Below are positions 1 to 11,039 of a stretch of DNA of 64,000 nt, piece after piece. Both the position numbers and the translations under genes were made by a program. This DNA is from Pyropia haitanensis (lineage: Eukaryota > Rhodophyta > Bangiophyceae > Bangiales > Bangiaceae): NCBI GenBank assembly GCA_008729055.1, contig SDUX01000002.1, positions 248,001 to 312,000 of the forward strand, read 5' to 3'. Under the pieces are notes generated by a model, which searched no databases, had not been told where the DNA came from, and worked only from the letters and a program-made list of their open reading frames with translations. The number at the start of each line of letters is the position of its first letter. The first letter of the stretch is position 1.

Positions 1-1
1 G

Positions 2-175
2 GCGCCCTCGGCGGCGACCAACGCCGTTGCGGCCGCCGAACCGGCAGCGGAAACGGCGGCCTCTGCGCCGACGCCGATGAAGACTGCTGCAGCGGCGTCC
101 AAGGCGCCCGCAACAGCCAAGAAGGCTGGCGGCGGATCGTCCAAGAAGGGCAAGAAGAAGGGCGGTCGTAAGTGA
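2..175 (+). CDS. C-terminal end of an Ala/Lys-rich protein (5' truncated)
   Basis: The frame is open from the left edge of the window to a TGA at 173-175 and gives 57 residues. The visible part is low complexity: Ala/Pro-rich, then a basic tail with repeated Lys and Gly ending in GKKKGGRK. Tails like this occur on nucleic-acid-binding, ribosomal or nucleolar proteins, but no domain is visible, so the function cannot be assigned. Most of the gene lies outside the window. The next gene, POP5, is convergent. Confidence 0.5.
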   Translation, partial: APSAATNAVAAAEPAAETAASAPTPMKTAAAASKAPATAKKAGGGSSKKGKKKGGRK

Positions 176-872
176 TGGGCATGCCGCATCGCGGCCACCA
201 TGCTGGTTACCCGCGGTGGCAACGCACCGGCGTTGCCCTCCGGCTATATCATTTCCGCCCTGCGGTGGGTGTGTTCGTCTGCCTTCTCTCTTGGTTCCTT
301 TTTTCGTCTTTTTGTGTGTATGTGTGCCGTGGCACGGCATGGATGCCCTGCGTATGTGGTCGCTTTTCTCGTTTCTTTCTTTTTCTCAGCCAAGCCGGCT
401 GTATGCGACTGATGTGCATCAGCTGATGGTGTCACATCATGGGCCTCGTTCAGCCCCACCTCGAACCCCCCCCTGCGTAGTCCTTGTGCTCAAGGGCCCG
501 GCAGGTTAGTGTGTGCTTTTTTTTTTATGTCCACCGTCAAGACGATGCGATGAAAAACGCTCGCGGCACCTCTGTGCAATGGTGCTGGAGGGGATCCTGA
601 CCCGTACAAGGCGCGAACGAGCGGTAGCGACGCGGTTCAACCAGCACAAGCGCGCAGGCGAGGTAGGCGGTCACACCCACGTGACCTTCCATCTGCTCCT
701 CCCGTCATCGTCCTCCCCGCATCCGACCACGCTGCCCTCTGCGACCAGGACTGGGGGGCAAGACGGGCCAAACCGCCGTGCCGCCGCCACCCATGGTAGT
801 TGCCGTCGCCCATGCACCCCCCAACCAACCCCCCACCCACCCCCCCGACCCTCCCACCCCCCCACCCCGGTG
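176..872. other. gene-free spacer between convergent genes
   Basis: I see no gene here. Positions 280-400 are T/C-rich and probably 3' UTR of the preceding plus-strand gene. The rest is C-rich low-complexity sequence downstream of POP5. Confidence 0.4.
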
Positions 873-1457
873 CTACGATTCCATCGACCCCAAGTCCGCC
901 CCCATCCGCGACCCGTCCCGCTCCCGCGCCGCCGCCGTCGCGGCCTGCCCCCGCACCTTGGCGGCCAGCACCGCGTCGCGGCCGACCGCCGCCGCCACCG
1001 TCGACGCGGCCTTGATGGTCGCCGCCGCGTGGAGCACGCGCAAGCGGAGCGGGACCATCACCACCCCACCACCCCCACCGCCACCCCCGCCCCCGCCGCC
1101 CCCGCCGCCACTGGCCACGGGGATGGCGGTGATGAGGGCGACCGCCGCCCACACGCGCCGCACGTCGTCGCGGCCGACGCGGAGGAGGGCGAGCCGCAGC
1201 CCCGGGCAGACGTACTTGATGGCCACGGCAGGGGCGGTGGCGGCCGCGGCGACGGGCCCAAAGTGCGTCCCGACCGCGTCGCGGACGGCGTGCGACAGCG
1301 CCCGCGCGTCGACGCCCCGCGGCAGAGGGGGGGGGAGCGGAGGGGGGTGCGCCAGGACCAGGCTGCCGCCATCGTAAACGGGGGGGGGGGTAGACGGAAG
1401 CGGGGCGGGTGGCGAGTCGAGGCTGATCAGCAGGTACCGGTTCTTGAAGCGGACCAT
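873..1457 (-). CDS. POP5: RNase P/MRP subunit POP5
   Basis: The product is a 194-residue POP5-like subunit of the nuclear RNase P and RNase MRP ribonucleoproteins, which process tRNA 5' ends and pre-rRNA. It opens with MVRFKNRYLL, the POP5 N-terminal signature. It then shows the conserved order of the family: a helix containing LSHAVRDAVGTHFG, the strand VAIKYVCPGLRLALLRVGRD, a V-W-A-A helix, and a late RVLHAAATIKA segment matching the family pattern of hydrophobic-H-x-x-x-TIK. A poly-Gly insert of about 15 residues, coded by a (CCN)n stretch near 1070-1110 on the plus strand, separates the last two elements. Human POP5 is about 163 residues, so the extra length is this linker and the tail. 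The frame is intact with an ATG start. Confidence 0.9.
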   Translation of the reverse strand: MVRFKNRYLLISLDSPPAPLPSTPPPVYDGGSLVLAHPPPLPPPLPRGVDARALSHAVRDAVGTHFGPVAAAATAPAVAIKYVCPGLRLALLRVGRDDVRRVWAAVALITAIPVASGGGGGGGGGGGGGGGVVMVPLRLRVLHAAATIKAASTVAAAVGRDAVLAAKVRGQAATAAARERDGSRMGADLGSMES

Positions 1458-2194
1458 GCCGGTCTGGCGGGGGGCGGGTGGGAGAGCGTGCCGCCCCAGC
1501 CGCCTCGCACATCAGCTGGGGAGAGAGAGAGACACCGCGGCAGCGACCAAGTCCCCTGCGCACGACCAGACGTCGCTCTTGATGAAGCCGGATCAAATGT
1601 TCCGTGCAGTTCGATTTCAAGCCGAACCTTGTGTTTGGAGGACGCACCGTCGTCCGCGAGGGAGGGGGGAAAAGAAGCGCTCGCCCGCTCAGGGAGCTCG
1701 TGCCGGGAGCGACGGGGATGGCCACGCGGGCGGCGACGACGAGGCCATGCTCCTTGCAGGCGCGCTGTCTTGGTACGGTCGGGATAGTGACAATCTGAGA
1801 GGGCGTCGGTTGGCCGCAACGCGCGCGGTAGCAACAGCAGCAAGGCCGTTGCGGCAAACGGTCGCTTCCATCGCCCTCGAGCGACCAGACGAGCCTCGAC
1901 GTCCACACAGACCGAGCCTGGTGATATGAACAACCCTAGGGTGGCCACCATCTTTGACGAGGCTTGAGCGCCTTTGTGGCCAGATGCACTGTCGCTGCTA
2001 CCAGCCAACCCAACAATTTGTGCGTTTGCGCTCGCGCATTACCAACGCGGGGTGAATGCAAGCGGGGGAGGCAAGGACGGCGCGCCGCTTGGGCCCATTC
2101 GTGACCATGAGTGTCAGGTCTGGCTCCGACCTGCACCGCAGCCCCATCCCTCCGTCCCCATCACTCTGCATCATGCCACTTCCCTCAACCCCCC
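1458..2194. other. upstream region of POP5
   Basis: No gene is supported here. This stretch has lower GC than its surroundings and should contain the POP5 promoter and the 3' UTR of the oxidoreductase gene, both on the minus strand. Confidence 0.35.
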
Positions 2195-4203
2195 TCAAGG
2201 TCGCGCCGAGCGCACGTCTGACAGCCCGTTGAGCGCCTCGGCCACCGCCTCGTCGGCCAGCTCCATCGCCTCCTGGAGGCGCGCGTCCGGGTCGCCATCT
2301 GGTGGTACCAGTGGGTGACCAACCGCGCCGGCCACACGCCCGGTGACCCCTCTGCCACCCCCTCCCCTTCGCGGCACGGCGCTGCGCCCGGTGGGGGTGG
2401 CGCCCGCTGACGGGAGGCTGCCAAGGCTCGAGCCCGCCGCTCCCCTCTCCTCCAACCCCGTGGGGACCGCCGCGCCGGCGTCGGCACCGGCGGCGCCCGC
2501 GGGGTCCCCCGCGGCGGCGCCCGCCCTTGCCGCCGCCGCGGCCGCCGCCGCGGCAGCCGCGGCGGCTGCCGCTTCCTCCTTCTCCAGCGTCTTGCGGTTG
2601 CGGCTGCCCTTTGGCCGCCCCGGCTTCCGCCGCGGCTGCCCGTCGGCGTTGAACAGCACCGGCGGCGGCGCGCGGCCGACGGCGACGCTCCCCCCGCGGC
2701 GGCGCTTCCCCCCCGGGTGCCCGGCAGCGGCACGTCGCCCCACACCTCGGCCAGCCGCACCGGCCGCCCCCCGTCGGCGGCGCTCATCCCCCCCGCGAGC
2801 GCGACGGCCAGCGACACGGCCGTGTCCGCCTCGGACACGACGGGCGACGGGGTCTTGCCCATGACCAAGTCGGCAAAGTGGTCTACCTCGGCCGCAAACG
2901 CCTCGCGGAAGCGCTGCGGGAAGCTGTGCGGCGTGGGCGCGGCCGACGAGCCGCCCGCTGACGACACCACCCCGCCGTGGGTGGCTGGGTTGTCCACCCG
3001 CGCCGAGCCGAGGCTGCCGTGCACCTCCAGCCGCTGGTCATAGCCGGTCGCCGAGACGCGGGAGAGGAGGAGGGTGGCCACCGCCCCCGACGGGTACCAC
3101 AGGGTCAGCACGCCCGTGGCCCCCGCCTGGCCAGCAACAACCTCAGCAGAGGTAGGCTTGCTGCCGGGGGACGCCTCGCCCGCGGCCGCCGCGGCCGTCG
3201 CGGCTCCATCCGCCGCGGTTGTTGCGCCTCCCGTGGCGCCACCGCCGGCACTCCCCTGTGCGCCGGGCATGGACGATGTGGGCAGCCCGTCGGGCACGCC
3301 GTCAGCTGGCGGCGCGGCAGTCTGCCGGTGTGGCGGCCGCGGCGCGGGCTGGGACTCTGTTGCCACGACGCCCACCGGCACCTCCCCCAGGGTGTGACAC
3401 AAAAAGTCCACGTCGTGCACGCCCAGGTCGAGGTACAGGTCCCCCCCGCCCGCCTCAAAAAACGACGCTGGCGGCGGCGGGTGGTCCCGGAACACCCCCA
3501 CCGCGGACGAGACGGCCCCGACGGCGCCGCCAGTGACGGCAGCCGCGACGGCGGCGTAGCCCGGGTCAAACCGCCGCTGGAAGGCGCAGTAGAGATGCAC
3601 CCGCGCGGCGCGGGTGGCGGCGTACGCGGCGGCGACGCCGCCGAGCGAGTCCGCCACGGGCTTCTCGACAGCCACGTGGAGGCCCGCCGCCGCCGCATCG
3701 GCAATCAGGGTGGTGTGGGTGGGCGTCGGTGTGGCCACCCACACCGCCATGAGGTCGGGGAAGTCCGCCAGCGCGTCGGCAAGCGTCTGCCGCCACGGCA
3801 CGGCGTAACGGGCGGCCGTGGCTGCGGCGACCGCCTCGTTCGCGTCGACAAACACCAGGATTTCCGTCCGCGGGTTGGCCGCAATCGCCGCCAGGCGGAT
3901 GTGGCCCATGCGGCCGCCGCCAATGACCGCCACACAGACGGTCGTCAGCACCGCGCGGGACGCGCTGCCGCCCCCCGCGGTCGCTATTGGCGGCGGCGCG
4001 CCCGCCACGACGGGGGTGGCTTGGGGGGGGGCAGCAGTGACGCCGCCACCGGCGGAGCCCCCGACAGCGGGGGGGAGACCCCGCGGGGGGTCCCCATCAG
4101 ACGGCGCGGGAGGGGCAGGGGCGGGCGGGAGGGGAGTGATGGCCGGCCATGCGTAGTCAGAGGTCGAGGGGGAGGAGCCAGAGCCGGGTCTTGCAGGTCG
4201 CAT
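2195..4203 (-). CDS. Gfo/Idh/MocA-family NAD(P)-dependent oxidoreductase with AT-hook tail (one frame break)
   Basis: The protein is a sugar- or inositol-type dehydrogenase of the Gfo/Idh/MocA family. After a Pro/Gly-rich N-terminal extension of about 85 residues comes the Rossmann fold with VAVIGGGRMG (about residues 92-101). VATPTPTH and the family EKP motif (about residue 180) follow. The C-terminal substrate domain contains DLGVHDVDFL. It is closest in feel to myo-inositol 2-dehydrogenases, but the substrate cannot be told. The first ATG is at 4203. At the 7-base run 2708-2714 the frame breaks. One extra base would join the enzyme to a tail with the AT-hook-like motif RKPGRPKGSRNRKT, an Ala-rich stretch and a short acidic helix ending at 2195. 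Without the change the frame runs on in Arg/Pro-rich nonsense to 2185. The enzyme call is firm; the tail is inferred. Confidence 0.8.
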
Positions 4204-4840
4204 CGCGGACAGAATGGGGGGAGCAAGAGAGGGGCTCCCCGAGCCGAGGAACGAAAGCGGAGGGGACAAGGACGAGAGCCGTCAGGGACAGTGGGCAGGC
4301 ACGAGCGACAGGGAAAAAAAGGGCGGGAGCGTGTGTCGGTGGGGCATTCAGTCGGCTGTGGCGTCCCGGCACGCGGAGCTGCCTGCGAGGGTGGGTTTGC
4401 CACTAGGCGAAGTGAATATTTAATCGATTTTTCTTCCCTATACTCACATCTCACAAAGGTTTTTCCAGCCATACTCTACCCAGCTGTGTACTTTTCAGTA
4501 TGTATTTGGAAAACAGAGGTTCAGTTCACTCCTGCCTCGATTCCACGATTTTATCACTGGAATTTGAAATAAATATGGGTGCCTCGCACGCGGTCGTTTC
4601 GGTCCGCGTGGTGCGAGTCTTCCTACGCGTCTTCTCCCGCGCCGCGCTGGTCCCTTCCCGAGCACGGCGGGCTGCAACCCGCGAAGTCTACGGTGAGGTG
4701 CGCCCACCTCGCGCTCCTGCAGCCAGCTCGCGTCCCCAGCCTTAATCCCGCAGCCCTTGTCACAGCTGTCGAAACCAGTCCGCGTCCTAGTCTTCACTCC
4801 CTGCGGCACGCTCCGCCTCGCTCCGCGGCGGACCCCCTGC
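4204..4840. promoter_or_regulatory. AT-rich island upstream of the oxidoreductase gene
   Basis: Positions about 4405-4580 are strikingly AT-rich for this window, with aatatttaat near 4413 and an AATAAAT at 4568-4574. It lies just upstream of the minus-strand oxidoreductase start and downstream of the Cys-rich gene. It probably holds the core promoter; no protein gene is visible. Confidence 0.4.
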
Positions 4841-5584
4841 TCACACACAATACCCCGCGTTGGCCTTGCAGTCGCTCGTACATCTCGTTGGGCGGCACGT
4901 GCTCGGGTCTACCTCACACGACGACGACGTGCACTTGCGGAGGCGACAGCGGCGCCCCTTCGGGCAGTCCCCGCTCCCGCGGCACACCTTGTACGCGACG
5001 CACGGCTTGCCGCGGGTGGGCGTGGCGGCGGGCACCGGCGTGGCTACGCGGACGCCCTTGGTCGCCGCCGGCGCGCGGATGCTGCCCATTTCCCTCCCCT
5101 TGAACAACGGCCCACTCCGTCGTACGCGGATGCGGCACACACCCCGGCGGTCGGTGCAGCGCTTGGTGCATAGCGTCGGCCGGCAGCTGCTCGGGTTCAC
5201 CGCGCACCGCGTCGGCACGCACGGCAGGCTGTCGCACACGAGGCGGCGGCCGCGCCACGTTTTGCAGTCCGCGGCGTTGTTGCACGTTGCGAACGGGGGG
5301 CACCCGCCGCCGATGGCGCCAAAGCCGAGGCCAAGCGTGGGCATAAACGTCCGAGGCGAGCCCATGGTCGGGGAGGGGGTGGAGATGCGGGAGATTGGCG
5401 TCCGGGACGGCTTCCGCGCCGGCGTCGGCGACGGCGACGGCGACGGCGACGGCGTCGGGGTCGGCGTCGGTGTCGGCGTCGGCGACGCCGCGGGAGCGGC
5501 CGTCACCGCCACCGCGACGGCGGCAAGGACGGCTATCGCGGTGGCCGCGGCGGCAGCGCCGCGGGAGCGACGAAGTGCCATCAT
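4841..5584 (-). CDS. secreted Cys-rich protein with two related modules
   Basis: This is a 247-residue protein of unknown function. It begins with two adjacent Met codons (5584 and 5581) and an Ala/Val-rich signal peptide, followed by an alternating Thr-Pro then Ser-Pro stretch (about residues 35-60) typical of O-glycosylated wall linkers. Two Cys-rich modules follow, around residues 95-155 and 190-247. Each contains C-x5-C, then a basic stretch, and each ends in a shared block: V-(N/D)-P-S-(S/T)-C-R-P-T-x-C-T-x-x-C. The modules are clear duplicates joined by a Pro/Lys linker. An extracellular matrix or surface role is inferred from the signal peptide, linker and disulfide potential; no named family is recognised. 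The leader before the ATG is C-rich. Confidence 0.75.
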   Translation of the reverse strand: MMALRRSRGAAAAATAIAVLAAVAVAVTAAPAASPTPTPTPTPTPSPSPSPSPTPARKPSRTPISRISTPSPTMGSPRTFMPTLGLGFGAIGGGCPPFATCNNAADCKTWRGRRLVCDSLPCVPTRCAVNPSSCRPTLCTKRCTDRRGVCRIRVRRSGPLFKGREMGSIRAPAATKGVRVATPVPAATPTRGKPCVAYKVCRGSGDCPKGRRCRLRKCTSSSCEVDPSTCRPTRCTSDCKANAGYCV

Positions 5585-8054
5585 TGACGAGCGGTGGTGG
5601 GGGGGGGGGCGGGGGGGCGGGAGGGGGACGGGCGAGAGGGTGGGCAATGAAGAGTGGGAGGGGAGTGGAGGAGGGCGGGTGGGGGAGGAGAGGCGTAAGT
5701 GAGAGTGGTGGGTGGCGTGGCCAAAGGGTGGCGCGCCAGGCGTGCACCGCGGGCGACAGCGGCCAACGGTGCGAGCGAGGAAGGGGGAGCGGGCAGCGGC
5801 GGCGGCGGGCCCGGCGGCGCGACTGGAATCCGCAGACGCCCCGAGACCAGCGTCTGCCGTCCCACCGCCGCGTGTGGGTGCAAGGCCAGCGCCTGGTTGG
5901 GGCAAGGGTGGCAGCGGGGGGGGGGGGGGGACAGATCGGCGCGGTCACAGCGGCGGCTCGCTCCTCCCAGCATGTCCACCGAGGACGCCGCCTGCGTTCC
6001 GTCGCACGCCCTTCCCCTGAGCCGCCCCTAAATACCCACCGCCGACCCCCCTCCCCGGTCGTGACGCAACCGGCGGCGCCCCCACCCCCGCGGCGTGGGC
6101 CGCGGCGGCGGGCCGGCGGCGGCGGCGGCCGCGCACCGCGCGCGGGGCGGCGGCATACCGCCGCGCGCGGTGCTGCTGCGCCACTTCCGACCGGCCACCG
6201 CCCCCGCCGACGCCTGGCAGTAGGGGGGCGGGAGGGCGGCAGTCGTCGGCGGCGGGGGGCAGGACGCCACGCTACCGCCACCCCCCTCCCCCCCCCACCC
6301 GCCACCCCCCCCCCCCCCCCCTGCTCCTCTGTCCGGTGGGCGATGCGTGGGACAACAGCCTTGCCTGCCGGGCTCCGCACGACACCTCCCCCCTGGTTAG
6401 ACTGGTGGCCGCCGCCGGCAGCACCGCTCCACGCGGGGGGGAAGAAGCGTGGCCGGCTGGGCAACTGGCCCCATAGCCGCGGCGTGCGCGCCCCGCGCGC
6501 CACGCGCCACTGCCGCGGCGCGGCCCAAGCAGCCGCCGCGGCCGCACTCGGGCGCTCCCGCAACCGCCGCTCCCCGCCCATCCCCGCCCACGCGCCGCCC
6601 GCGCCGCGCACCCGGCACACTTCCACTGGGCGTTCTCGCGTCGGGGGCGGCGCGTCAGCCTGCCTTGCTGCCGGCCAACGGGGCGGCAGGGGGCGAGGGG
6701 GGGGGGGTGCCGGCCGCCGGGCCGCGGCCGCCGAGCCGCAGCACGTGCGGCCGACCGGCCGGGAACCGGCGCCGTTGCCGGTGGGCCAGACCCCCCCCCC
6801 CCGCGCGGCCTCGGCCTGCCCCCCCGAAAAAGCTGTCAGCCGCCGCTGCCCGCCCCACACGCCGCCGAGTCGCGGGGGGTCCGCCCGGTGGCCGCGGCAC
6901 CGCCACCAGCACCACCAGCACGACCACGCGCACGTGATGCGACAGCCGCAACGCGCGCCGCCGCGGCTCGCGCCCCAACATAAGTTGCCTCTGGCAACCT
7001 GGCTGGCAGAGCAGCAGCACCGCCGGAGCACCGTCGCCGACGGTGCAGACTGGTGGAGCCTCGGGCTGGGTGATCGAAAGCCGCACACCCCTCCGTCCAG
7101 CGTGGTCACTAGGAGGGGGACCCGCAGCACCGTGCGGAGGTGTCGCGCGGGCCAACCGCCGCGGGTGCCGCCAATTGGGTTGGCGGCCGCCCCGCCGGCC
7201 CGGCCGCCACCCCGCAGCGGCGCCGATTGACACCCCCAGCCGGGGAGACACGTGTGGGTGGGGGTGGGGAGGGAGGAGGCACGCCTGGCACACTCCCCAA
7301 CAGCTCGGATCTGGGCGTGCCACGCCACGGTGGGTGCGCGACCCGCGCGTGCAAGGTCCAAGGCCGCGCAGCCCTGGCTGTAGCCATCCCCCCCGGCAAC
7401 AACACCCTTCCCCCCGTTGCCGGGGGGGGCTTCCATGGCGCGGGAGGGCAGCCACGGAAGCACCTCAATTCAGGGGGTGCCCCACCCGCGTGCAGCCACT
7501 GCGGTCTCTAGAGGGAGACGAGACGCGGGCGGTGTCCTTCTTGACGGCACGGCACTGGCCCGCGCGTGTGGCGTGCCGTGGAGGCACGCGGGCAGCGCGG
7601 CGCGAGGGGGGGTTGACGACGGGGCGCCGCCGGCCGGCCGTGGCGGCGCGGCCGCCCGCGGCGGCACACCTCCACAACGATCCCCTGGCGGCGGCCGCAC
7701 ACCTCCGCAGCCATCCACTGCCGGCGGCGGCGCGTTGACCAAAGGGAAACGGACAGAGTGGCGAGAATAAATTCCGCGCTCCCGCCAGGCTGGCCATGGC
7801 ATGCACACACGAGTGATAGTGAGGGGCGGGGTGGGGAGGGTGCAACGGCCAGAGCGAGCCTCTGAACCACTTCCACGCATCTCAAGGCAGGCAGCCGCGC
7901 CTGTCTCCGACCCTCCCGCCCTTTTTCCACCACCCCCAGCCCGGTTGCACGGGTTGCACGCGAGTCGCGGGCAGCGCTGCGCTGCCCCCAGCAGGCGGCA
8001 ACGTTGCCCGATGGTGGCACCGGCGGGGAAACTCCGTCGGCTGACCCGCGGCAC
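5585..8054. other. 2.4-kb gene-free GC-rich region
   Basis: Long open frames exist on both strands but are Arg/Pro/Gly-rich shadows without domains. The region holds C-rich leader sequence next to the Cys-rich gene, many G/C runs, a 63-bp dispersed repeat (7233-7295) and an AATAAAT at 7766-7772. Confidence 0.4.
7233..7295 (-). repeat. dispersed 63-bp repeat, inverted copy
   Basis: The reverse complement matches 26803-26865 at 60 of 63 positions by eye. Both copies lie in gene-free GC-rich sequence, which suggests a fragment of a dispersed or mobile element. Confidence 0.75.
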
Positions 8055-10233
8055 TCAGAGCTCTTCTTTGTTGCCACTCGCCGCTACCACGGACGACGCC
8101 CCCGTAGCGGCAGCCGCGCCAGTCTGCTGGCCCTGCGCCTTGTCCCCCCCACCCCCCACAGGCGCCGCCCCCGCGGTCGCCACCGCCTCGCCCGCCGCGG
8201 TAGCGGCGGCGAGGTCTACCTCAAACGGCGTCGCCGCGTGCTCCCGAATGTAGTCGACAAAGTCCGAGACCGCGCGGCGGGTCTTGTACTCCAGGCCGCG
8301 CGCCTCGCCGCTGCGGAAAAAGTGAAAGGTCGGGTAGTTTTTCGTCCGGTACCCAACCGGCGGGTCGTTAGCGGTCGCGTCCATCGCGGCAATCGTGACG
8401 GAGCGGACGCCACGGAGCGCCGCAGCGGTGGCCTCGAGCGCGGGCCGCGCGGCCTTGGAGTGCGCGCACCAGGGCGCCCACTGCATAATGAACACATCTT
8501 GGCCCGACGCGTGGACGACGGACTCCCACGTGGTGCCGACGACCTTGACGACCGCCCCTGGGGGGGGGACTCGGTGGGGGCCTCCTCTGACTTGACGGTT
8601 GCGGCAAGGGAGCCCTTGGCGTACTCAATCAGCCACGCAGTGATGGGTGCCGCCTCCAGCGCGCCGCGGTACACAAACGTGGCGTCATGCGCAAAAGCGT
8701 AGATGGCCAGCGCCGGCAGCGGCGCCTTGGCAAGCCCCAGGTGCGTCCGGAAGGGCGCCACCGTCGACGACTCGGCGGAACCCCACGCGAGGACCACTCG
8801 CCCCGTCCCACGGTCGCCCTTGTCGCGCGCTTCCGCCGCCAGCGCGACGGCCGCGAAAGTGGCGGCAGTCGATGCGTCGGGCGCGTCGCCATCCACAATC
8901 AGGATCGCCACGGGTGCGCCGCTGTGGAGGTAGGCGCCGGTGTGGCTGGCGGTGAGCTCCCGAAACGCGCCGAGCGCTGCGGCCTTGACCCAGTCCCCCA
9001 CCCCGTTGGGCCCACCGTCATAGACACGCACGCGTCGAGGGAGGTGGGGCGAGGCGGCCACGTACGCCACCACCACACCGGGCTTGACCGCAGCAACGAT
9101 GGCAGCGGCGGCGGCCGTGACGTTTGCGTCTGCATCTGCGAGACCGTCGGCCATGTAGGCAGCTGCCGCGGCAGCAGCCTCGTCGGCAGCCTCGGTGAGG
9201 CCAAACCGCGCACGATCACCCGCCGCCCCCGTCACATCAAACGCCGTCTTGGTAAACGCGCCGTCTGGGGCGAGTCCCACCCCCACAAAGGACGTCTCGA
9301 CGCCGGCAGGGCTGGCAGCAAGCCAGTCCGCCAGTCCGCCTGGGGGCACCATCTTGACGCCATCCCCGCTGAGCGCGCGGCGCACAAAAGAGATGAAGGC
9401 TGGAACCGATGGGGCGCCCGAGTAGGATGACAGCAAGTGACCGTCACGAAAGAGCTTGTAGGTTGGGTACGCCGACACCCCATACGCCCCCGCAGTAGTC
9501 GTGTGGATGGTGGCGTCCAAGTCCGCAAAAGTGGCTTCAGTCACCTGTGAGGCGGCAGTGGCAAAAGGCTTCTCCGCTTTGGCGCAGTGGCTGCACCATG
9601 GGGCCTGCGGGGAGAAGGGGGCAAAATCATGCAAAAACATGGGGAAGGGTGGAGAGTAGCGGGTTCAAAGGCAAAAGAAGGGACTGATAGGAGACGCTGG
9701 TTGGTGGACGTCAGCATGGAGCCTGCATCCTGTCCCCCGAGAACACGTGCAGAGGGAACCAGCCTGTGAACAGCTGGGACATTATGACGCTCGAGTCTCA
9801 CAGGGCAGCACCAGAGCATGAACGAGAAACCCGCCACGACATCCGCCAGAAAATTGACGAGACGAAAGAAGCCAACCTTGAGACAGGCACAACGTACAAA
9901 GAACTTGACAAACACGACGCCGCCCTGCGCTATTTTCGCCTTGAAGGTGCTGTCGGTCAGTGTCACGACTTTCCCGTCGCCACCTGCGCTGAGGTCTACC
10001 CCCGCACCAGGTGATGCGGCCACCGCGGATGATGTAGCCGCAGAGGTGGTGGCAGCTGCAGGCGACGAGGCCGCAGTCGCCGTCGCTGCTGCATCCGCCG
10101 CCACGTCAGCGCCTGCCGATGCGCCCAATGCGGCCTCACCAAGCAGGGCCGCCGCCGCCACAGCTGACGCGGCCACAATGGTCACCAGCCGCTGTGTCCG
10201 CCGGCGCGGCGGCGCCCGCCACGCCATCACCAT
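8055..10233 (-). CDS. protein disulfide isomerase, ER luminal, two exons (one frame break)
   Basis: This is a PDI-family protein of the ER lumen, about 628 residues in the joined model. Exon 1 (10233-9898) encodes a basic and hydrophobic signal sequence, an Ala-rich linker and the first strand ending VFVKFF. A phase-0 intron (9897-9605) follows. Exon 2 opens with APWCSHC, the active site of the first thioredoxin domain, then runs through the middle domains. The last thioredoxin domain carries WCAHS, where the second active-site Cys is replaced by Ser. The protein ends in KEEL, a KDEL-type ER-retention signal. The 9-base run at 8560-8568 breaks the frame between TESPP and AVVKVVG; one added base restores it. 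The order a-b-b'-a' and the retention signal make the family assignment firm. Its GALE neighbour is divergent. Confidence 0.85.
9605..9897 (-). other. spliceosomal intron in the PDI gene
   Basis: The 293-nt intron is read on the minus strand. The donor is GTACGT directly after the codon for the last Phe of VKFF, and the acceptor is CCCCGCAG before the codons for APWC. Splicing restores the PDI active-site context exactly. Confidence 0.85.
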
Positions 10234-11039
10234 GATAGTCCGCGTCAAGCTCCACCAGGTGCACACAAGCACACCCCTGAACAGTGGAGAGAGGCAAGCA
10301 AGCGCGGTGCTCGCGGCGGCAAGCGGGATTGAGCCGCAGTTTGCTGGGGATGCGAGCGGCGAGGAGGCTGGCCAAACGGGTCTGGCTGACGACGCAGTGG
10401 CGGCACGTTGCGCAGATGGTGCGGACGACGCACCGGCGCCTGCAGGTGCATCGGGTTGGATCTGTGGTACGGAAGCGGTCTCGGTGCGATGTCCATTGAG
10501 CTCGAGTACTGAACTACTGCGAGGACCATCCATGAGGAGACGACTGACACCAGTGTTTGTAATAAATACTCCGGCATCCGGATTGCAGTTTTGTATTTGC
10601 ATCGCTGATCGCGGTGTCGACCACTTGTCGCGAGGCCCAATCAGAGCGTGCAAAGCACGGCGGCGGTCTGTGCAAATGCCAGTTGAGAGGGCTGCGTGCC
10701 ACCCCGCCTCGGAATGAACGTGAGGGTGCGGGCCCACGATCGATCAGCCCCACGGCATGCCATTGGCAGGGCCAGTTCCGTCTCCGAAGAGTACCGCTGC
10801 CAGTGCTGCTGTGGCGTGTGCGAGTGTGTGGCACACCGGTCCGTCCAAGCGCGCACCACTGGCTTGGGCATTGCCGATCTCTCCGCTCACCACCCTGCCG
10901 TGCAGTTCCATCCCCGTCGGCCTTGCTTTGCTGTGGTTCTTGTCATCCCCATCGCTGACGCTACTGCCACCAGTATCGCCGCCGCTACGCACCCCCAGCT
11001 GGTCCCGCGGCTCTCTCTGCGTCCCCGCTCTTTGCCATC
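10234..11039. promoter_or_regulatory. divergent promoter region between PDI and GALE
   Basis: This 806-bp interval separates two head-to-head genes. It contains an AT-rich patch with AATAAAT at 10561-10567, about 330 bp from the PDI start. The GALE leader ends in a pyrimidine-rich stretch before ATG 11040. Confidence 0.45.

Noticed and set aside
4568..4574. AATAAAT as a polyadenylation signal
   Set aside because: No plus-strand gene ends nearby, and the other copies are also not placed after plus-strand stops.
4914..7463. Overlapping long frames on both strands (about 600-850 residues)
   Set aside because: They have no domains, extreme Arg/Pro/Gly composition, and cross the real Cys-rich gene out of frame.
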